Shown: positions 1 through 5,818, counted from the stretch's first letter. The stretch: DNA of 31,838 nt from a virus (IMGVR_UViG_3300042356_000868:1-31838), one strand, 5' to 3'. Notes: a model not told the origin generated them from the sequence alone. Numbers and translations are program-made.

Positions 1-221
1 AAGCAATGGAAGTACACGTGAACGCCCAATACACCGCAAAGAAACTCGACCTGTCGAGGGTTAGCCGTTTCGATATTCTGAACCACCGCCTCCAACGTTT
101 GTATCGGTTGCGCTCCCAGTGCATCGAACACAAAGACTTTTTTAAGGCACTCCAAGCCATGCACCTAATCAATCGTGTAGGCTTTGAACTTTCAAAAACA
201 TACAACTACACTGCCCTATGA
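1..221 (+). CDS. Small conserved phage protein, 5' end cut by window edge
   Basis: The visible part is 71 residues from the ATG at 6, but the second copy of this gene (30740-31012) has 19 further codons upstream and its codon before this Met (Ala, gca) is also present at 3-5, so the true start lies outside the window. The protein is basic and helical, with a motif LNHRLQRLYRLRSQCIEHKD. Only one residue differs between the visible part and the second copy (Phe/Tyr), yet the DNA is identical only to base 127 and then shows many silent changes. The next gene starts 4 bases before its stop. Function not recognised; its place in a cluster of small early genes is the only context. Confidence 0.7.
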   Translation, partial: AMEVHVNAQYTAKKLDLSRVSRFDILNHRLQRLYRLRSQCIEHKDFFKALQAMHLINRVGFELSKTYNYTAL

Positions 222-580
222 ATTACCCCGACCCAACCAAAGAACAATTAGCGATTACCCGAGCGGTGGTATTGATGCAAGCCCTTGCGGAAACCTTGGA
301 CGACCTAAAACGCACCAAGGCCTACCGCCAATCCTTAAAGAATCGATTGAACCTTTTAGAGCAAGATTTGTCAGTTTACCTCAATACGTTATCCGTAGCG
401 TTTTGGGGTGAGGATGAGGAGTTAATGATGCAAATAAGCCGAGGGATTGATGCGGTTACAGGTGCGCTCGCTACGTGGCATCCTGCACAAATGGCGGTCC
501 TTGAAGACGTACTTAATCAAATCGAAGAACAATTTAAACAAACACAAAATGAAATATCAGAAACCACAATCGAAGGATGA
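218..580 (+). CDS. Hypothetical small helical phage protein
   Basis: This 120-residue protein starts at an ATG that overlaps the stop of the previous gene (ATGA), which supports the start. It is predicted to be largely helical and has a diverged homologue of 113 residues at 31009-31350. Both contain the stretch YRQS.KNRLNLLE and the block SRGID.VT.ALATWHP. The last 20 residues differ: this copy ends in ISETTIEG and runs into the next gene, whereas the other ends in EDGNKD beside an inserted AP2-like gene. No known domain recognised. The conserved tryptophan and proline residues suggest a real folded protein rather than a chance ORF. Confidence 0.65.
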   Translation: MNYPDPTKEQLAITRAVVLMQALAETLDDLKRTKAYRQSLKNRLNLLEQDLSVYLNTLSVAFWGEDEELMMQISRGIDAVTGALATWHPAQMAVLEDVLNQIEEQFKQTQNEISETTIEG

Positions 581-758
581 AATTGAAGGCCTTAAATGGA
601 AAATGAGCCACTTGGAAAACCAATTAACGGGCCAACTATGCGATGAAGAAATGCAACTGCGTCAGGAGATCAGCGAGATTAAGCAACTGCTTCGCTCGGT
701 TGAATACCCCGAACGTCCAACCGATTCAAACTTTGAATGTTTTGGTTGTGGATCGTAA
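549..758 (+). CDS. Small protein with C-terminal FECFGCGS motif
   Basis: Sixty-nine residues starting at the ATG at 549, overlapping the previous gene by 32 bases. I prefer this start to the upstream in-frame ATG at 447 because the homologue at 31553-31765 begins at the equivalent place. The two proteins share GLKWKMSHLENQLTG near residues 13-27 and an identical end, DSNFECFGCGS, with two closely spaced cysteines that might bind a metal or form a redox pair. The middle is a short charged helix (EEMQLRQEISEIKQLL). Function unknown; conservation of the cysteine tail across diverged copies argues that it matters. Confidence 0.65.
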   Translation: MKYQKPQSKDEIEGLKWKMSHLENQLTGQLCDEEMQLRQEISEIKQLLRSVEYPERPTDSNFECFGCGS

Positions 759-765
759 CAATATA

Positions 766-918
766 TTGCTTACTGATGATTTCATTAGAAAAATAGCTGA
801 TGAATATGCTAATCAATATTACAACAAAGATGCTAATCCAATCAGTCACGAATCATTAACTGAGCCGTTTATTGATGGCTTTAAAAAGGCGATGGAGCTT
901 CTTAGCAATGACCGCTAA
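766..918 (+). CDS. Hypothetical 50-aa protein, probable TTG start
   Basis: An open frame continues upstream to an ATG at 643, but the part before 766 lies inside the conserved previous gene and is probably not translated in this frame. The first usable codon after that gene's stop is TTG at 766, giving 50 residues beginning (M)LTDDFIRKIADEYANQYY. The sequence is AT-rich and acidic compared with its neighbours. Its stop codon (916-918) lies inside the first arm of an attC-like repeat, as is typical of integron cassette genes, although no matching cassette 5' end is visible. The first 66 bases recur identically at the window end. Function unknown. Confidence 0.4.
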   Translation: MLTDDFIRKIADEYANQYYNKDANPISHESLTEPFIDGFKKAMELLSNDR

Positions 919-1047
919 CGTTCTGCCAGCTTTGCGTTCGTGCTGGCATTTGGAAAACGAACGCTCACAATTTAATCTAAAGTTCAAATGAGTACAGAAG
1001 TTCAAAACACAACGTCCAGCCAGCATGACGCAAAACTGCTGTTATGC
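912..1047 (+). other. attC-like recombination site A (integron type)
   Basis: The left arm (912-947) contains CGCTAACG followed by CAGCTTTGCGTTCGTGCTGG; the right arm (1017-1047) is its imperfect reverse complement and ends GCTGTTATGC. The inner stem pairs about 20 bases with one unpaired base and a few mismatches, and the outer boxes resemble integron R'' (ending AAC) and R' (GTTATGC). The arms enclose a 69-base loop. The base asymmetry and the GTT at the right boundary are hallmarks of attC sites. The right boundary also complements the end of the following cassette (see site B). No integrase gene is in the window. Confidence 0.55.
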
Positions 1048-1431
1048 GAGGGGCTTAATAAGTCTGCTCAAATTATTTTCCAAAACAACAAGGCAAAAGG
1101 TTTTTGGGATAACGAAAGAAATGTAGGCGAATTGCTTATGCTTGTTACAAGTGAGTTAGGTGAAGCAATGGAAGCACACAGGAAAGGTAGATTTGCAAAA
1201 CTTGAAAGACTTGAATTTCAATTAAGCCCGACAAGCGAATTGCCATACGAAAGACATTATGCTGCAAAATTTGAAAGCCATGTAAAAGACACTTTTGAAG
1301 ATGAAATTGCCGATGCTGTAATTCGCCTACTTGATTTGTCGGCAGGTTTGGGAATTGATTTGGAAAAGCATATCAACGCAAAGGTCAAGTACAATGAAAC
1401 ACGTCCAAAGTTACACGGGAAGCTGTATTAG
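988..1431 (+). CDS. MazG-like nucleotide pyrophosphohydrolase
   Basis: All-alpha MazG-type NTP pyrophosphohydrolases cleave (d)NTPs or alarmones to the monophosphate and pyrophosphate using Mg2+ bound by acidic residues. Here the expected pattern is visible: ELGEAMEA at residues 56-63 and DEIADAVIRLLDL at 105-117. The MazG-like part begins near residue 22 (LNKSAQIIFQNNKAKGFWD); the first ~20 residues are encoded by the right half of attC-like site A, so the start at 988 may be a fusion produced by cassette insertion. No other in-frame ATG precedes the domain. Phage MazG proteins are thought to alter nucleotide or ppGpp pools during infection. The stop at 1429-1431 abuts the next attC-like site, the normal geometry for an integron cassette gene. 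Confidence 0.8.
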   Translation: MSTEVQNTTSSQHDAKLLLCEGLNKSAQIIFQNNKAKGFWDNERNVGELLMLVTSELGEAMEAHRKGRFAKLERLEFQLSPTSELPYERHYAAKFESHVKDTFEDEIADAVIRLLDLSAGLGIDLEKHINAKVKYNETRPKLHGKLY

Positions 1432-1530
1432 CCTCTCGCATAACGTCCTGCGGCTTGTGGTTCGTTAGCGAAGCAAAGCCTTGTGTGGTCGGGCTAATGA
1501 CCACAAACCGCTGTTATGTGCTGGGCGGTT
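1432..1530 (+). other. attC-like recombination site B (integron type)
   Basis: Left arm: GCATAAC at 1438-1444, a 6-base spacer, then CGGCTTGTGGT. Right arm: ACCACAAACCG, then GTTATGTG at 1513-1520. The arms are complementary apart from one mismatch and a longer spacer on the left, the usual asymmetry of attC sites. The loop contains a further short stem (GTTAGC with GCTAAT). The bases just before the site (GCCTCTCGCATAAC, 1431-1444) are the near-perfect reverse complement of GTTATGCGAGGGGC at 1041-1054. That is the signature of one cassette's two ends, because those ends pair as R'/R'' when the cassette is circular. Confidence 0.6.
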
Positions 1531-1560
1531 TATCGGCACTAAATTTAATTTGAAAACGAA

Positions 1561-1725
1561 ATGACAGTACAAGAATTGATTAATGCACTTGAAAAACTAC
1601 CGAAAGATAAAATCGTAGTTTTGACCGAACCTGATGGAATTGGTTGGGATAATATTGGACAAGTAATTGAAGAAGGTAGCACGGTTAAAATTACAATGGA
1701 CGGAAATCATCCATTCGAGGACTAA
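1561..1725 (+). CDS. Small cassette-borne protein of unknown function
   Basis: Fifty-four residues from ATG 1561, beginning MTVQELINALEKLPKDKIVV, with a conserved-looking EPDGIGWDNI segment and an acidic end. The N-terminal pattern (a short helix with E-L-I-x-x-L followed by LP and a beta strand) resembles small proteins often found in Bacteroidota accessory regions, but I cannot assign a family. It sits inside the second integron-like cassette: attC-like site B lies upstream and a CATAAC half-site follows 10 bases after its stop. The A-rich leader resembles the one before 988. Confidence 0.6.
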   Translation: MTVQELINALEKLPKDKIVVLTEPDGIGWDNIGQVIEEGSTVKITMDGNHPFED

Positions 1726-1728
1726 TGT

Positions 1729-1743
1729 AGCCTTGCACATAAC
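1729..1743 (+). other. attC-like half site (end of second cassette)
   Basis: TAGCCTTGCACATAAC ends here, at 1743. Its GCACATAAC end is the reverse complement of GTTATGTGC at 1513-1521, the start of the same cassette. The right arm that would complete an attC site is not visible downstream, so this looks like a truncated or fused site at the border between cassettes and the replication genes. Confidence 0.4.
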
Positions 1744-1764
1744 TAATTTATTGGCGCACATTTA

Positions 1765-1796
1765 TTTCGCTTATTCAAAAAATAGTGTTATATTTG
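1765..1796 (+). promoter_or_regulatory. Probable Bacteroidota-type promoter for replication genes
   Basis: TATATTTG at 1789-1796 matches the -7 consensus TAnnTTTG used by the Bacteroidota primary sigma factor. The upstream box is weak (TTTC at 1765-1768, 20 bases away). It lies about 100 bases before the replication-initiator-like gene, leaving a leader with hairpins. Confidence 0.45.
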
Positions 1797-1810
1797 AAGC
1801 AGATTAAAAC

Positions 1811-1897
1811 ACCGACGGGACAGGTCGGTTCTAACAACATAAAACCCTCTATTTGGTTTGCACTGTCCCTGCATTCCATTTAGGGGGTAATTTTTTT
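1811..1897 (+). promoter_or_regulatory. Structured leader or attenuator before replication gene
   Basis: Two inverted repeats occupy the untranslated leader. ACCGAC (1811-1816) pairs perfectly with GTCGGT (1824-1829) around a 7-base loop. ACCCTCT (1844-1850) pairs with AGGGGGT (1882-1888), allowing one G-T pair, and is followed by seven T (1891-1897) immediately before the ATG at 1898. The second resembles an intrinsic terminator with a long loop, and could control expression of the initiator or be part of an origin. This is inference from sequence symmetry only. Confidence 0.35.
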
Positions 1898-2710
1898 ATG
1901 AACCTAATCGATTACAATTTTCGCCTTAATTCGATCATTAAGGAAGGCATATTAACGACAAACGAAATCGCTTTGATGTTTGTTATTATCAACCTACAAA
2001 ACACGCTTAGATCGGATTTATTTGGTTTGCCTACCCGAACAACCTCGGCACATTTGAACCTATCCCATCCAACCTATTACCGTACACTTGAAGGCCTGCA
2101 AATAAAGGGATTGATTGCAATTTTAGAGCAGGGAAAGAAGAACCAAGCACCCATTATTCGAATCACATTCGATAAAAAAATTTTAGCGAATCCGTTTAGC
2201 ATTTCACAATTCGAAACGAATGCGATAAAAGAAAACGAACAAATGCTATTAAAAAATTTTAGCGAATCCGTGCACATAAGTAATAAAGAAGAAAGAAGAA
2301 AGAATAAAAAAGAAAGTACTAATAATAATAAGCTTCTTTTTTCTTCAAAAGAAAGTAAGATTCAACACCCGAAATCAACCATGGAACCAGTGGAGAAAAT
2401 CAACCTCGAAACCATGGGCGATTACCTAACCGAACAGATCACCGAGAACTATTACCTACTCAAACAAGCGACGGGATACGAAACGGAAAAGCTAATCCGT
2501 TCAATCCAACCGTTCATCCTTCACCAACAACTTCAACAAACCAAGTACCTATTCCGCACCGACGTCTACAAACACTTCGCCCGATGGATTCGTACCTTTG
2601 ACGTGGATAGAGAACAACCAAACCAACCAACCAAAAAAGCAGGCGAAATGACTGCCGATGAAATAGCCAAATGGGTATCAAACCAAATACATAAAAACCA
2701 TGATCATTAA
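1898..2710 (+). CDS. Replication initiator-like winged-helix protein
   Basis: I place the start at ATG 1898 (270 residues), because the frame open back to 1853 would cross the leader hairpin and lacks an ATG. Residues ~15-92 look like a winged helix-turn-helix (TTNEIALMF, then TTSAHLNLSHPTYYRTLEGL, then a strand IIRITF). Residues ~128-160 form a Lys/Asn/Ser-rich linker, and ~165-265 form a second helical domain ending KAGEMTADEIAKWVSNQIHK. A DNA-binding winged helix, linker and C-terminal helical domain is the build of phage replication initiators of the DnaD or lambda-O kind, which load the host helicase at the phage origin. No phage helicase or polymerase is seen, so the host replisome is presumably recruited. 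The next gene overlaps by 11 bases. Confidence 0.55.
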   Translation: MNLIDYNFRLNSIIKEGILTTNEIALMFVIINLQNTLRSDLFGLPTRTTSAHLNLSHPTYYRTLEGLQIKGLIAILEQGKKNQAPIIRITFDKKILANPFSISQFETNAIKENEQMLLKNFSESVHISNKEERRKNKKESTNNNKLLFSSKESKIQHPKSTMEPVEKINLETMGDYLTEQITENYYLLKQATGYETEKLIRSIQPFILHQQLQQTKYLFRTDVYKHFARWIRTFDVDREQPNQPTKKAGEMTADEIAKWVSNQIHKNHDH

Positions 2711-3449
2711 ACAAATGCAACCAAACGAGCGTACCCAGTACCTCACCGCACAACTCATTAAGTTGTACGCCTACTTCGGTAACAACGTAGCACTCGATGA
2801 AACGTTTACAAGGCAAATTGAAACCCTCGAAGAGGAAATGGAACTATACCACACCCTCACCAAAGAGCAGTTTGAATCAGCACTCAAAATCGGTAGGCGT
2901 GAATCAGTCGATACGTTCAAACCTTCCATTCGTACAATCATGCAATGGCTAACGACCTACATGATCAGGTACAACAAGTCCGAGCAGAAGATAGCGAGCA
3001 GTGGCGTTGAGTTTTCACGCACCTACCCAATCGAGCAAAGGAAAGCGTGGATCGTTTCTTCCTACCGCCAATATCACGAAAACGAGCGGGATATGGCGAA
3101 GTTCTTCGACTTCGGTCAACCAACGTACAAAGCAATCTACAAACACTGCGGATTCTCTTTAACCGACGACCAGTATAACTGGTGTATTGAAATGGGTAAG
3201 CGTTTGAACCTATCGCAGATGTTCAACCCGTTCATCGCAAAGGATGCGGAAGGGATGGAAGGAAACGCTACGGCATCGGCTTACGCCTGCAAATTGTTCT
3301 TCGATCAGTTTCCAAATGAGGAAACTTTAAGGGACGCAATCAGCTATTACGATAATGTTTCCAAGGATCATTACGTAGCCAGTTACGAAAAAACACCGCA
3401 GTTGGTGGCATACCACCGAAAGAAAAACGAAACAAATCACGGACTTTAA
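2700..3449 (+). CDS. Replication-associated protein, possible helicase loader
   Basis: A 249-residue soluble, helix-rich protein translated from ATG 2700, overlapping the initiator-like gene by 11 bases and so probably translationally coupled. Residues 1-100 are acidic and helical (ETLEEEMELYHTLTKEQFES). The second half contains many aromatic residues (FFDFGQPTYKAIYKHCGF, DQYNWCIEMGKRLNL). I see no Walker motif, so it is not an AAA+ loader of the DnaC type. Position next to the initiator is the only reason to suggest a replication role. Otherwise unknown. Confidence 0.6.
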   Translation: MIIKQMQPNERTQYLTAQLIKLYAYFGNNVALDETFTRQIETLEEEMELYHTLTKEQFESALKIGRRESVDTFKPSIRTIMQWLTTYMIRYNKSEQKIASSGVEFSRTYPIEQRKAWIVSSYRQYHENERDMAKFFDFGQPTYKAIYKHCGFSLTDDQYNWCIEMGKRLNLSQMFNPFIAKDAEGMEGNATASAYACKLFFDQFPNEETLRDAISYYDNVSKDHYVASYEKTPQLVAYHRKKNETNHGL

Positions 3450-3457
3450 AAAAAAAC

Positions 3458-3488
3458 TTGCACAATTAAATTTTATTTAGTTACTTTG
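3458..3488 (+). promoter_or_regulatory. Bacteroidota-type promoter
   Basis: TTG at 3458-3460, a 20-base spacer, then TTACTTTG at 3481-3488 (one mismatch to TAnnTTTG). The upstream box and following bases TTGCACAATTAAATTT are identical to those of the promoter at 29284, suggesting a duplicated promoter module. An A-rich leader follows to the ATG at 3508. Confidence 0.65.
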
Positions 3489-3507
3489 AAGCATAAACCA
3501 AAACAAA

Positions 3508-3744
3508 ATGTACTTACGAGAAGAAATCACCATTGAAGTTGAAGCGGGAGAAATCGAGTTCAACTATTCCCTAACCACCGAGGACGGTGAGTGGGAAATC
3601 CTAACCGAAACCATCACACTCAACGGAGCACCCTATTCACCGACAATCGAGGAATGGGCGATCATGCAGGAGGAAACCGAAGAGCAAGCCAAAGAAGCCT
3701 TGGAGCAATACGAGGAAGAACGGTTAGATAGTTGGGAGGATTGA
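3508..3744 (+). CDS. Small acidic hypothetical protein
   Basis: Seventy-eight residues, strongly acidic (about one residue in three is Glu or Asp). It begins with alternating strands (EITIEVEAGEIEFNYSLTTE) and ends in a charged helix (EEQAKEALEQYEEERLDSWED). It is the first gene after a host-type promoter, so probably expressed early. Small, very acidic early phage proteins are often DNA mimics or host-protein inhibitors, but nothing specific shows that here. No family recognised. Confidence 0.6.
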   Translation: MYLREEITIEVEAGEIEFNYSLTTEDGEWEILTETITLNGAPYSPTIEEWAIMQEETEEQAKEALEQYEEERLDSWED

Positions 3745-3746
3745 TT

Positions 3747-3887
3747 ATGTTTGTTTATACCATTGACGATATTATTGCAGTTTCAATTTTTGCGCTAATT
3801 TTATTCGTAGCTATTTTATTCGGAATTGCTTTATTGGTTGCAAGGTTAATAAACTGGATATCCGATAAAAGGGACAAAAGCCAATGA
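3747..3887 (+). CDS. Single-span small membrane protein
   Basis: Forty-six residues from ATG 3747, two bases after the previous stop. Residues ~9-34 (IIAVSIFALILFVAILFG and following LLVAR) form one long transmembrane helix, followed by a basic tail WISDKRDKSQ that should stay cytoplasmic. The size and build suit a small phage membrane protein; a role in lysis or superinfection exclusion is possible but not shown. Start supported by tight spacing. Confidence 0.5.
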   Translation: MFVYTIDDIIAVSIFALILFVAILFGIALLVARLINWISDKRDKSQ

Positions 3888-4036
3888 TTCAATCCTTTTA
3901 AAGACCAGTTAAGACATTGCGCTCGAAGTACAAGAGATCGTAGTTCCTCAACCTCTGTGATTAAGTTGAGCGGGATCGTAAGCCCGATAGGTTGGCAACT
4001 GACCTACTGACCCTTGATAGGCAATAGTTGCAACAT
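3888..4036 (+). other. Gene-free structured region upstream of tRNA-like element 1
   Basis: No credible ORF is present. Three hairpins follow one another: CTCAAC (3947-3952) with GTTGAG (3965-3970); CGGG (3971-3974) with CCCG (3983-3986); and TAGGT with ACCTA around a 9-base loop starting at 3988. A palindrome GTTGCAAC lies at 4027-4034. The chain of compact stems directly before a tRNA-like element suggests a structured transcript or RNA leader of unknown type. I could not fold it into a normal tRNA because no TTCRANY T loop is present. Confidence 0.35.
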
Positions 4037-4159
4037 AGTCAGGTGGCGGAATGGTAGACGCTATAGCAAGTAACTGAATCCTGTGGAAATGTACAATCCA
4101 AATGGCAGTAAGTGAAACTATACCAGACGTGGTTACAGGTTCGAGCCCTACCCTGACTA
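4037..4159 (+). ncRNA. tRNA-like element 1 with expanded anticodon arm
   Basis: Acceptor arms AGTCAGG (4037-4043) and CCTGACT (4152-4158) pair over seven bases. A leucine-type D arm follows (GCGGAATGGTAGACGC), and a T loop TTCGAGC at 4140-4146, though the two outer T-stem pairs are mismatched. A class II-like variable arm (CCAGACGTGG) is present. Where a 7-base anticodon loop should be, TATAG and CTATA enclose 51 bases, so no anticodon can be assigned. CCA is not encoded. It may be a decayed tRNA, a tRNA interrupted by a short insertion, or a tRNA-mimicking RNA. The sequence shows the mismatches and insertion; the function is unknown. Confidence 0.55.
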
Positions 4160-4253
4160 CTTTGGGTTGGTTAGTACTATACGTTTTCGGGCTTTGTGTC
4201 CGTGCCGTTATAGAAGCACAAAATTTCAATTAACAACTAAAATTAAATAAAAG

Positions 4254-4505
4254 ATGAAAAGGTCAATTAAAGCACTAAAGCAGGCATGGCACAAAACCCG
4301 TGTTATACGCAGGCATTTTCATTTACATTGGTTTAGCAAGTATTGGTGGCAATATTTACTTGAAAAACCAAAGAATAAAGAATGGTGTAATTGGTGGGAA
4401 AGATTTTGGTGTAGAGCATCAAGTCATCCAGATGGAGTTTGGTATTATTCAAGTGGGAGTTGTCCAGATATGAGGTGTAAAAGGTGTGGTGACGACTTGG
4501 GATAA
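4254..4505 (+). CDS. Small zinc-ribbon-like phage protein
   Basis: Eighty-three residues, basic at the N terminus (MKRSIKALKQAWHKTRVIRR), rich in tryptophan in the middle (KYWWQYLLEKP, EWCNWWERFWCRASSHP). It ends with SCPDMRCKRCGDDLG, where C-x4-C-x2-C and nearby cysteines suggest zinc binding. The closing pattern HPxGVxYYSSG...PDMxCKxCGxDLG is one I associate with a widespread family of uncharacterised phage proteins. It lies between two tRNA-like elements that share arm sequences, so it might act on or travel with them, but this is speculation. Start supported by the A-rich leader AAATTAAATAAAAG. Confidence 0.65.
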   Translation: MKRSIKALKQAWHKTRVIRRHFHLHWFSKYWWQYLLEKPKNKEWCNWWERFWCRASSHPDGVWYYSSGSCPDMRCKRCGDDLG

Positions 4506-4541
4506 TGCTTGCGTATAACAACGAATAGAGGAAGTACAAAT

Positions 4542-4668
4542 AGTCAGGTGGCGGAATGGTAGACGCAAATGCCACTCGGAGAAGAAGGAACTACGCCAAC
4601 ATCTCCTTGCAAGTGGTAGGGTATCCTAAAGAGTAAATCCCATACAGGTTCGAGTCCTGTCCTGACTG
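4542..4668 (+). ncRNA. tRNA-like element 2 with expanded anticodon arm
   Basis: AGTCAGG (4542-4548) pairs with CCTGACT (4661-4667). The D arm is identical to element 1, and the T arm is perfect: ACAGG, loop TTCGAGT, CCTGT (4644-4660). Discriminator G at 4668; CCA not encoded. The anticodon stem CCACT/AGTGG (extendable by two pairs) encloses 35 bases instead of 7; inside, GGAGA can pair with TCTCC or AAGGA with TCCTT. The variable region is 25-27 bases with GGG/CCC ends. An intact acceptor/T domain with an abnormal anticodon domain suggests selection on the half recognised by EF-Tu and RNase P rather than on decoding. Confidence 0.6.
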
Positions 4669-4680
4669 CAAATTCAAACG

Positions 4681-5001
4681 ATGCTAAAAAGACCAAAATA
4701 CAACAACAAGAAAACAAACGTCAACGGCATTCTATTCGATAGCAAGAAGGAAGCCGATAGATACGTTTTTCTGACCCGTAGAGCGACGAACGGAGAGGTG
4801 CTTGACCTACACCTCCAAGTGCCTTTCGTTTTCGCCTTAGAAGGCAAAAAAATGTTCACGTACAAAGCCGATTTCGTTTACTACGACAAAACGCTAAGCA
4901 AGACGATAATCGAGGACGTTAAAGGTATGCGCACACCGTTGTATAAACTGAAAAAGAAACTAATCGAAAACCAACACCAAATCACAATCACGGAAACATG
5001 A
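4681..5001 (+). CDS. DUF1064 family nuclease-like protein
   Basis: The 106-residue protein opens with KYNNKKTNVNGILFDSKKEA (residues 6-25), the typical start of phage DUF1064 proteins (S-K-x-E-A near residue 23). It continues with a strand-rich core, FTYKADFVYYD and IIEDVKGMRTPLYKLKKKL. The arrangement E24, D65, E78-D79-V-K81 fits the PD-(D/E)xK nuclease fold, and members are often discussed as Holliday-junction or structure-specific endonucleases. That role is known from fold comparison, not shown here. The next gene starts at ATGA of its stop codon. Confidence 0.75.
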   Translation: MLKRPKYNNKKTNVNGILFDSKKEADRYVFLTRRATNGEVLDLHLQVPFVFALEGKKMFTYKADFVYYDKTLSKTIIEDVKGMRTPLYKLKKKLIENQHQITITET

Positions 5002-5207
5002 AGCCAGTTTTTAGAATAATTGAAAAAAATGGTAAATATGCCGTTGAATATTTGCACGTAACAAAACGATTTTTAATACCTGATAAAAAAGAATGGAAAC
5101 CTTATGTCACTTATTCGGGGATTCCTGATAAAATATTTTGGCATAGTGATATTGAAAATTTGAAATTTAATTTGATTCTTGAAGTTATATCAAACGAAAA
5201 TTATTGA
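4998..5207 (+). CDS. Hypothetical 69-aa protein
   Basis: Overlaps the previous stop by four bases (ATGA), supporting translation. Sequence rich in Lys, Ile and aromatic residues with likely beta strands (FRIIEKNGKYAVEYLHVTKR, YSGIPDKIFWHSD). Clearly more AT-rich than the flanking genes, like the genes at 5819 and 28549, suggesting separate acquisition. No family recognised. Confidence 0.6.
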   Translation: MKPVFRIIEKNGKYAVEYLHVTKRFLIPDKKEWKPYVTYSGIPDKIFWHSDIENLKFNLILEVISNENY

Positions 5208-5210
5208 ACT

Positions 5211-5582
5211 ATGACACACCCATTTGACAAATACAAGTACAATCGTTTCGGCTTTGAAGTAGGGCAGGAACTGGAATGGTTTGAGTGGTTGCACAACTAC
5301 CGTGCATCGCTTAAAGAATACCGAAACCAACTGAAAAACGAACGCTTTGAAGATGAGGAAATTTTAAAGCGGTTTATTGAAATCAAAGAGGAACTAATCC
5401 AAATATCGCAAACCATCCACACCTTTGCATCCAAGATAGCATTCAGACCTTACCACAAAGCTTTTTTGAAATCCACAAAAATAGACAGGGCTGAACTATT
5501 GAAGTTCAAAAGTATCCTAATAAAAAACTATGAAGAGAGCGAAAGTAAAGACGCAAAGTATTATCTTTCAATCATCAAATAA
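5211..5582 (+). CDS. Hypothetical helical protein
   Basis: A 123-residue protein starting four bases after the previous gene. Mostly charged helices (FEWLHNYRASLKEYRNQLKN, EEILKRFIEIKEELIQISQT), so possibly a coiled-coil dimer. No catalytic motif or metal site is visible. It belongs to a run of small genes of one polarity between the tRNA-like elements and the metallophosphoesterase, probably co-transcribed. Unknown function. Confidence 0.6.
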   Translation: MTHPFDKYKYNRFGFEVGQELEWFEWLHNYRASLKEYRNQLKNERFEDEEILKRFIEIKEELIQISQTIHTFASKIAFRPYHKAFLKSTKIDRAELLKFKSILIKNYEESESKDAKYYLSIIK

Positions 5583-5624
5583 ACTGAACGACAAACAATT
5601 CATTAACCCATAAAAACCAAAATT

Positions 5625-5816
5625 ATGAATGAAACAATCACAATTACCGTTGCAATCGCAACAAACGAGGACACCACAACAATCAACGTGGAGTTTCCGT
5701 ACACTGGAACGATTAAAGACCTCGAATCGTTTATTTCACACAGCCACCTTTTAGCCTACCGGTTAGGCTATGCCGATCAGACGGTAGACGAGGTGAAGCA
5801 AAGAATAAGACTCTAA
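5625..5816 (+). CDS. Hypothetical small beta-rich protein
   Basis: Sixty-three residues beginning MNETITITVAIATNEDTTTI, a beta hairpin pattern, followed by a helical segment (KDLESFISHSHLLAYRLGYA). The A-rich leader AAACCAAAATT before the ATG matches other well-supported starts in this phage. No family recognised; the next gene follows by two bases. Confidence 0.55.
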   Translation: MNETITITVAIATNEDTTTINVEFPYTGTIKDLESFISHSHLLAYRLGYADQTVDEVKQRIRL

Positions 5817-5818
5817 CC

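Noticed and set aside
643-765. Upstream part of the 91-aa ORF starting at ATG 643
   Set aside because: It overlaps the conserved gene 549-758 in another frame, and its sequence is arginine/cysteine-rich and frame-shadow-like; only the part from 766 looks independent.
3948-4229. Minus-strand ORF over the tRNA-like region
   Set aside because: Its sequence includes VRVGLEPVTT, the typical artefact of translating a tRNA T arm backwards; it covers the tRNA-like element and has no start support.
4067-4611. Group I or archaeal-type intron in the tRNA-like elements
   Set aside because: The extra 28-44 bases are far too few for a group I intron core, and bulge-helix-bulge introns are not expected in bacterial phages.
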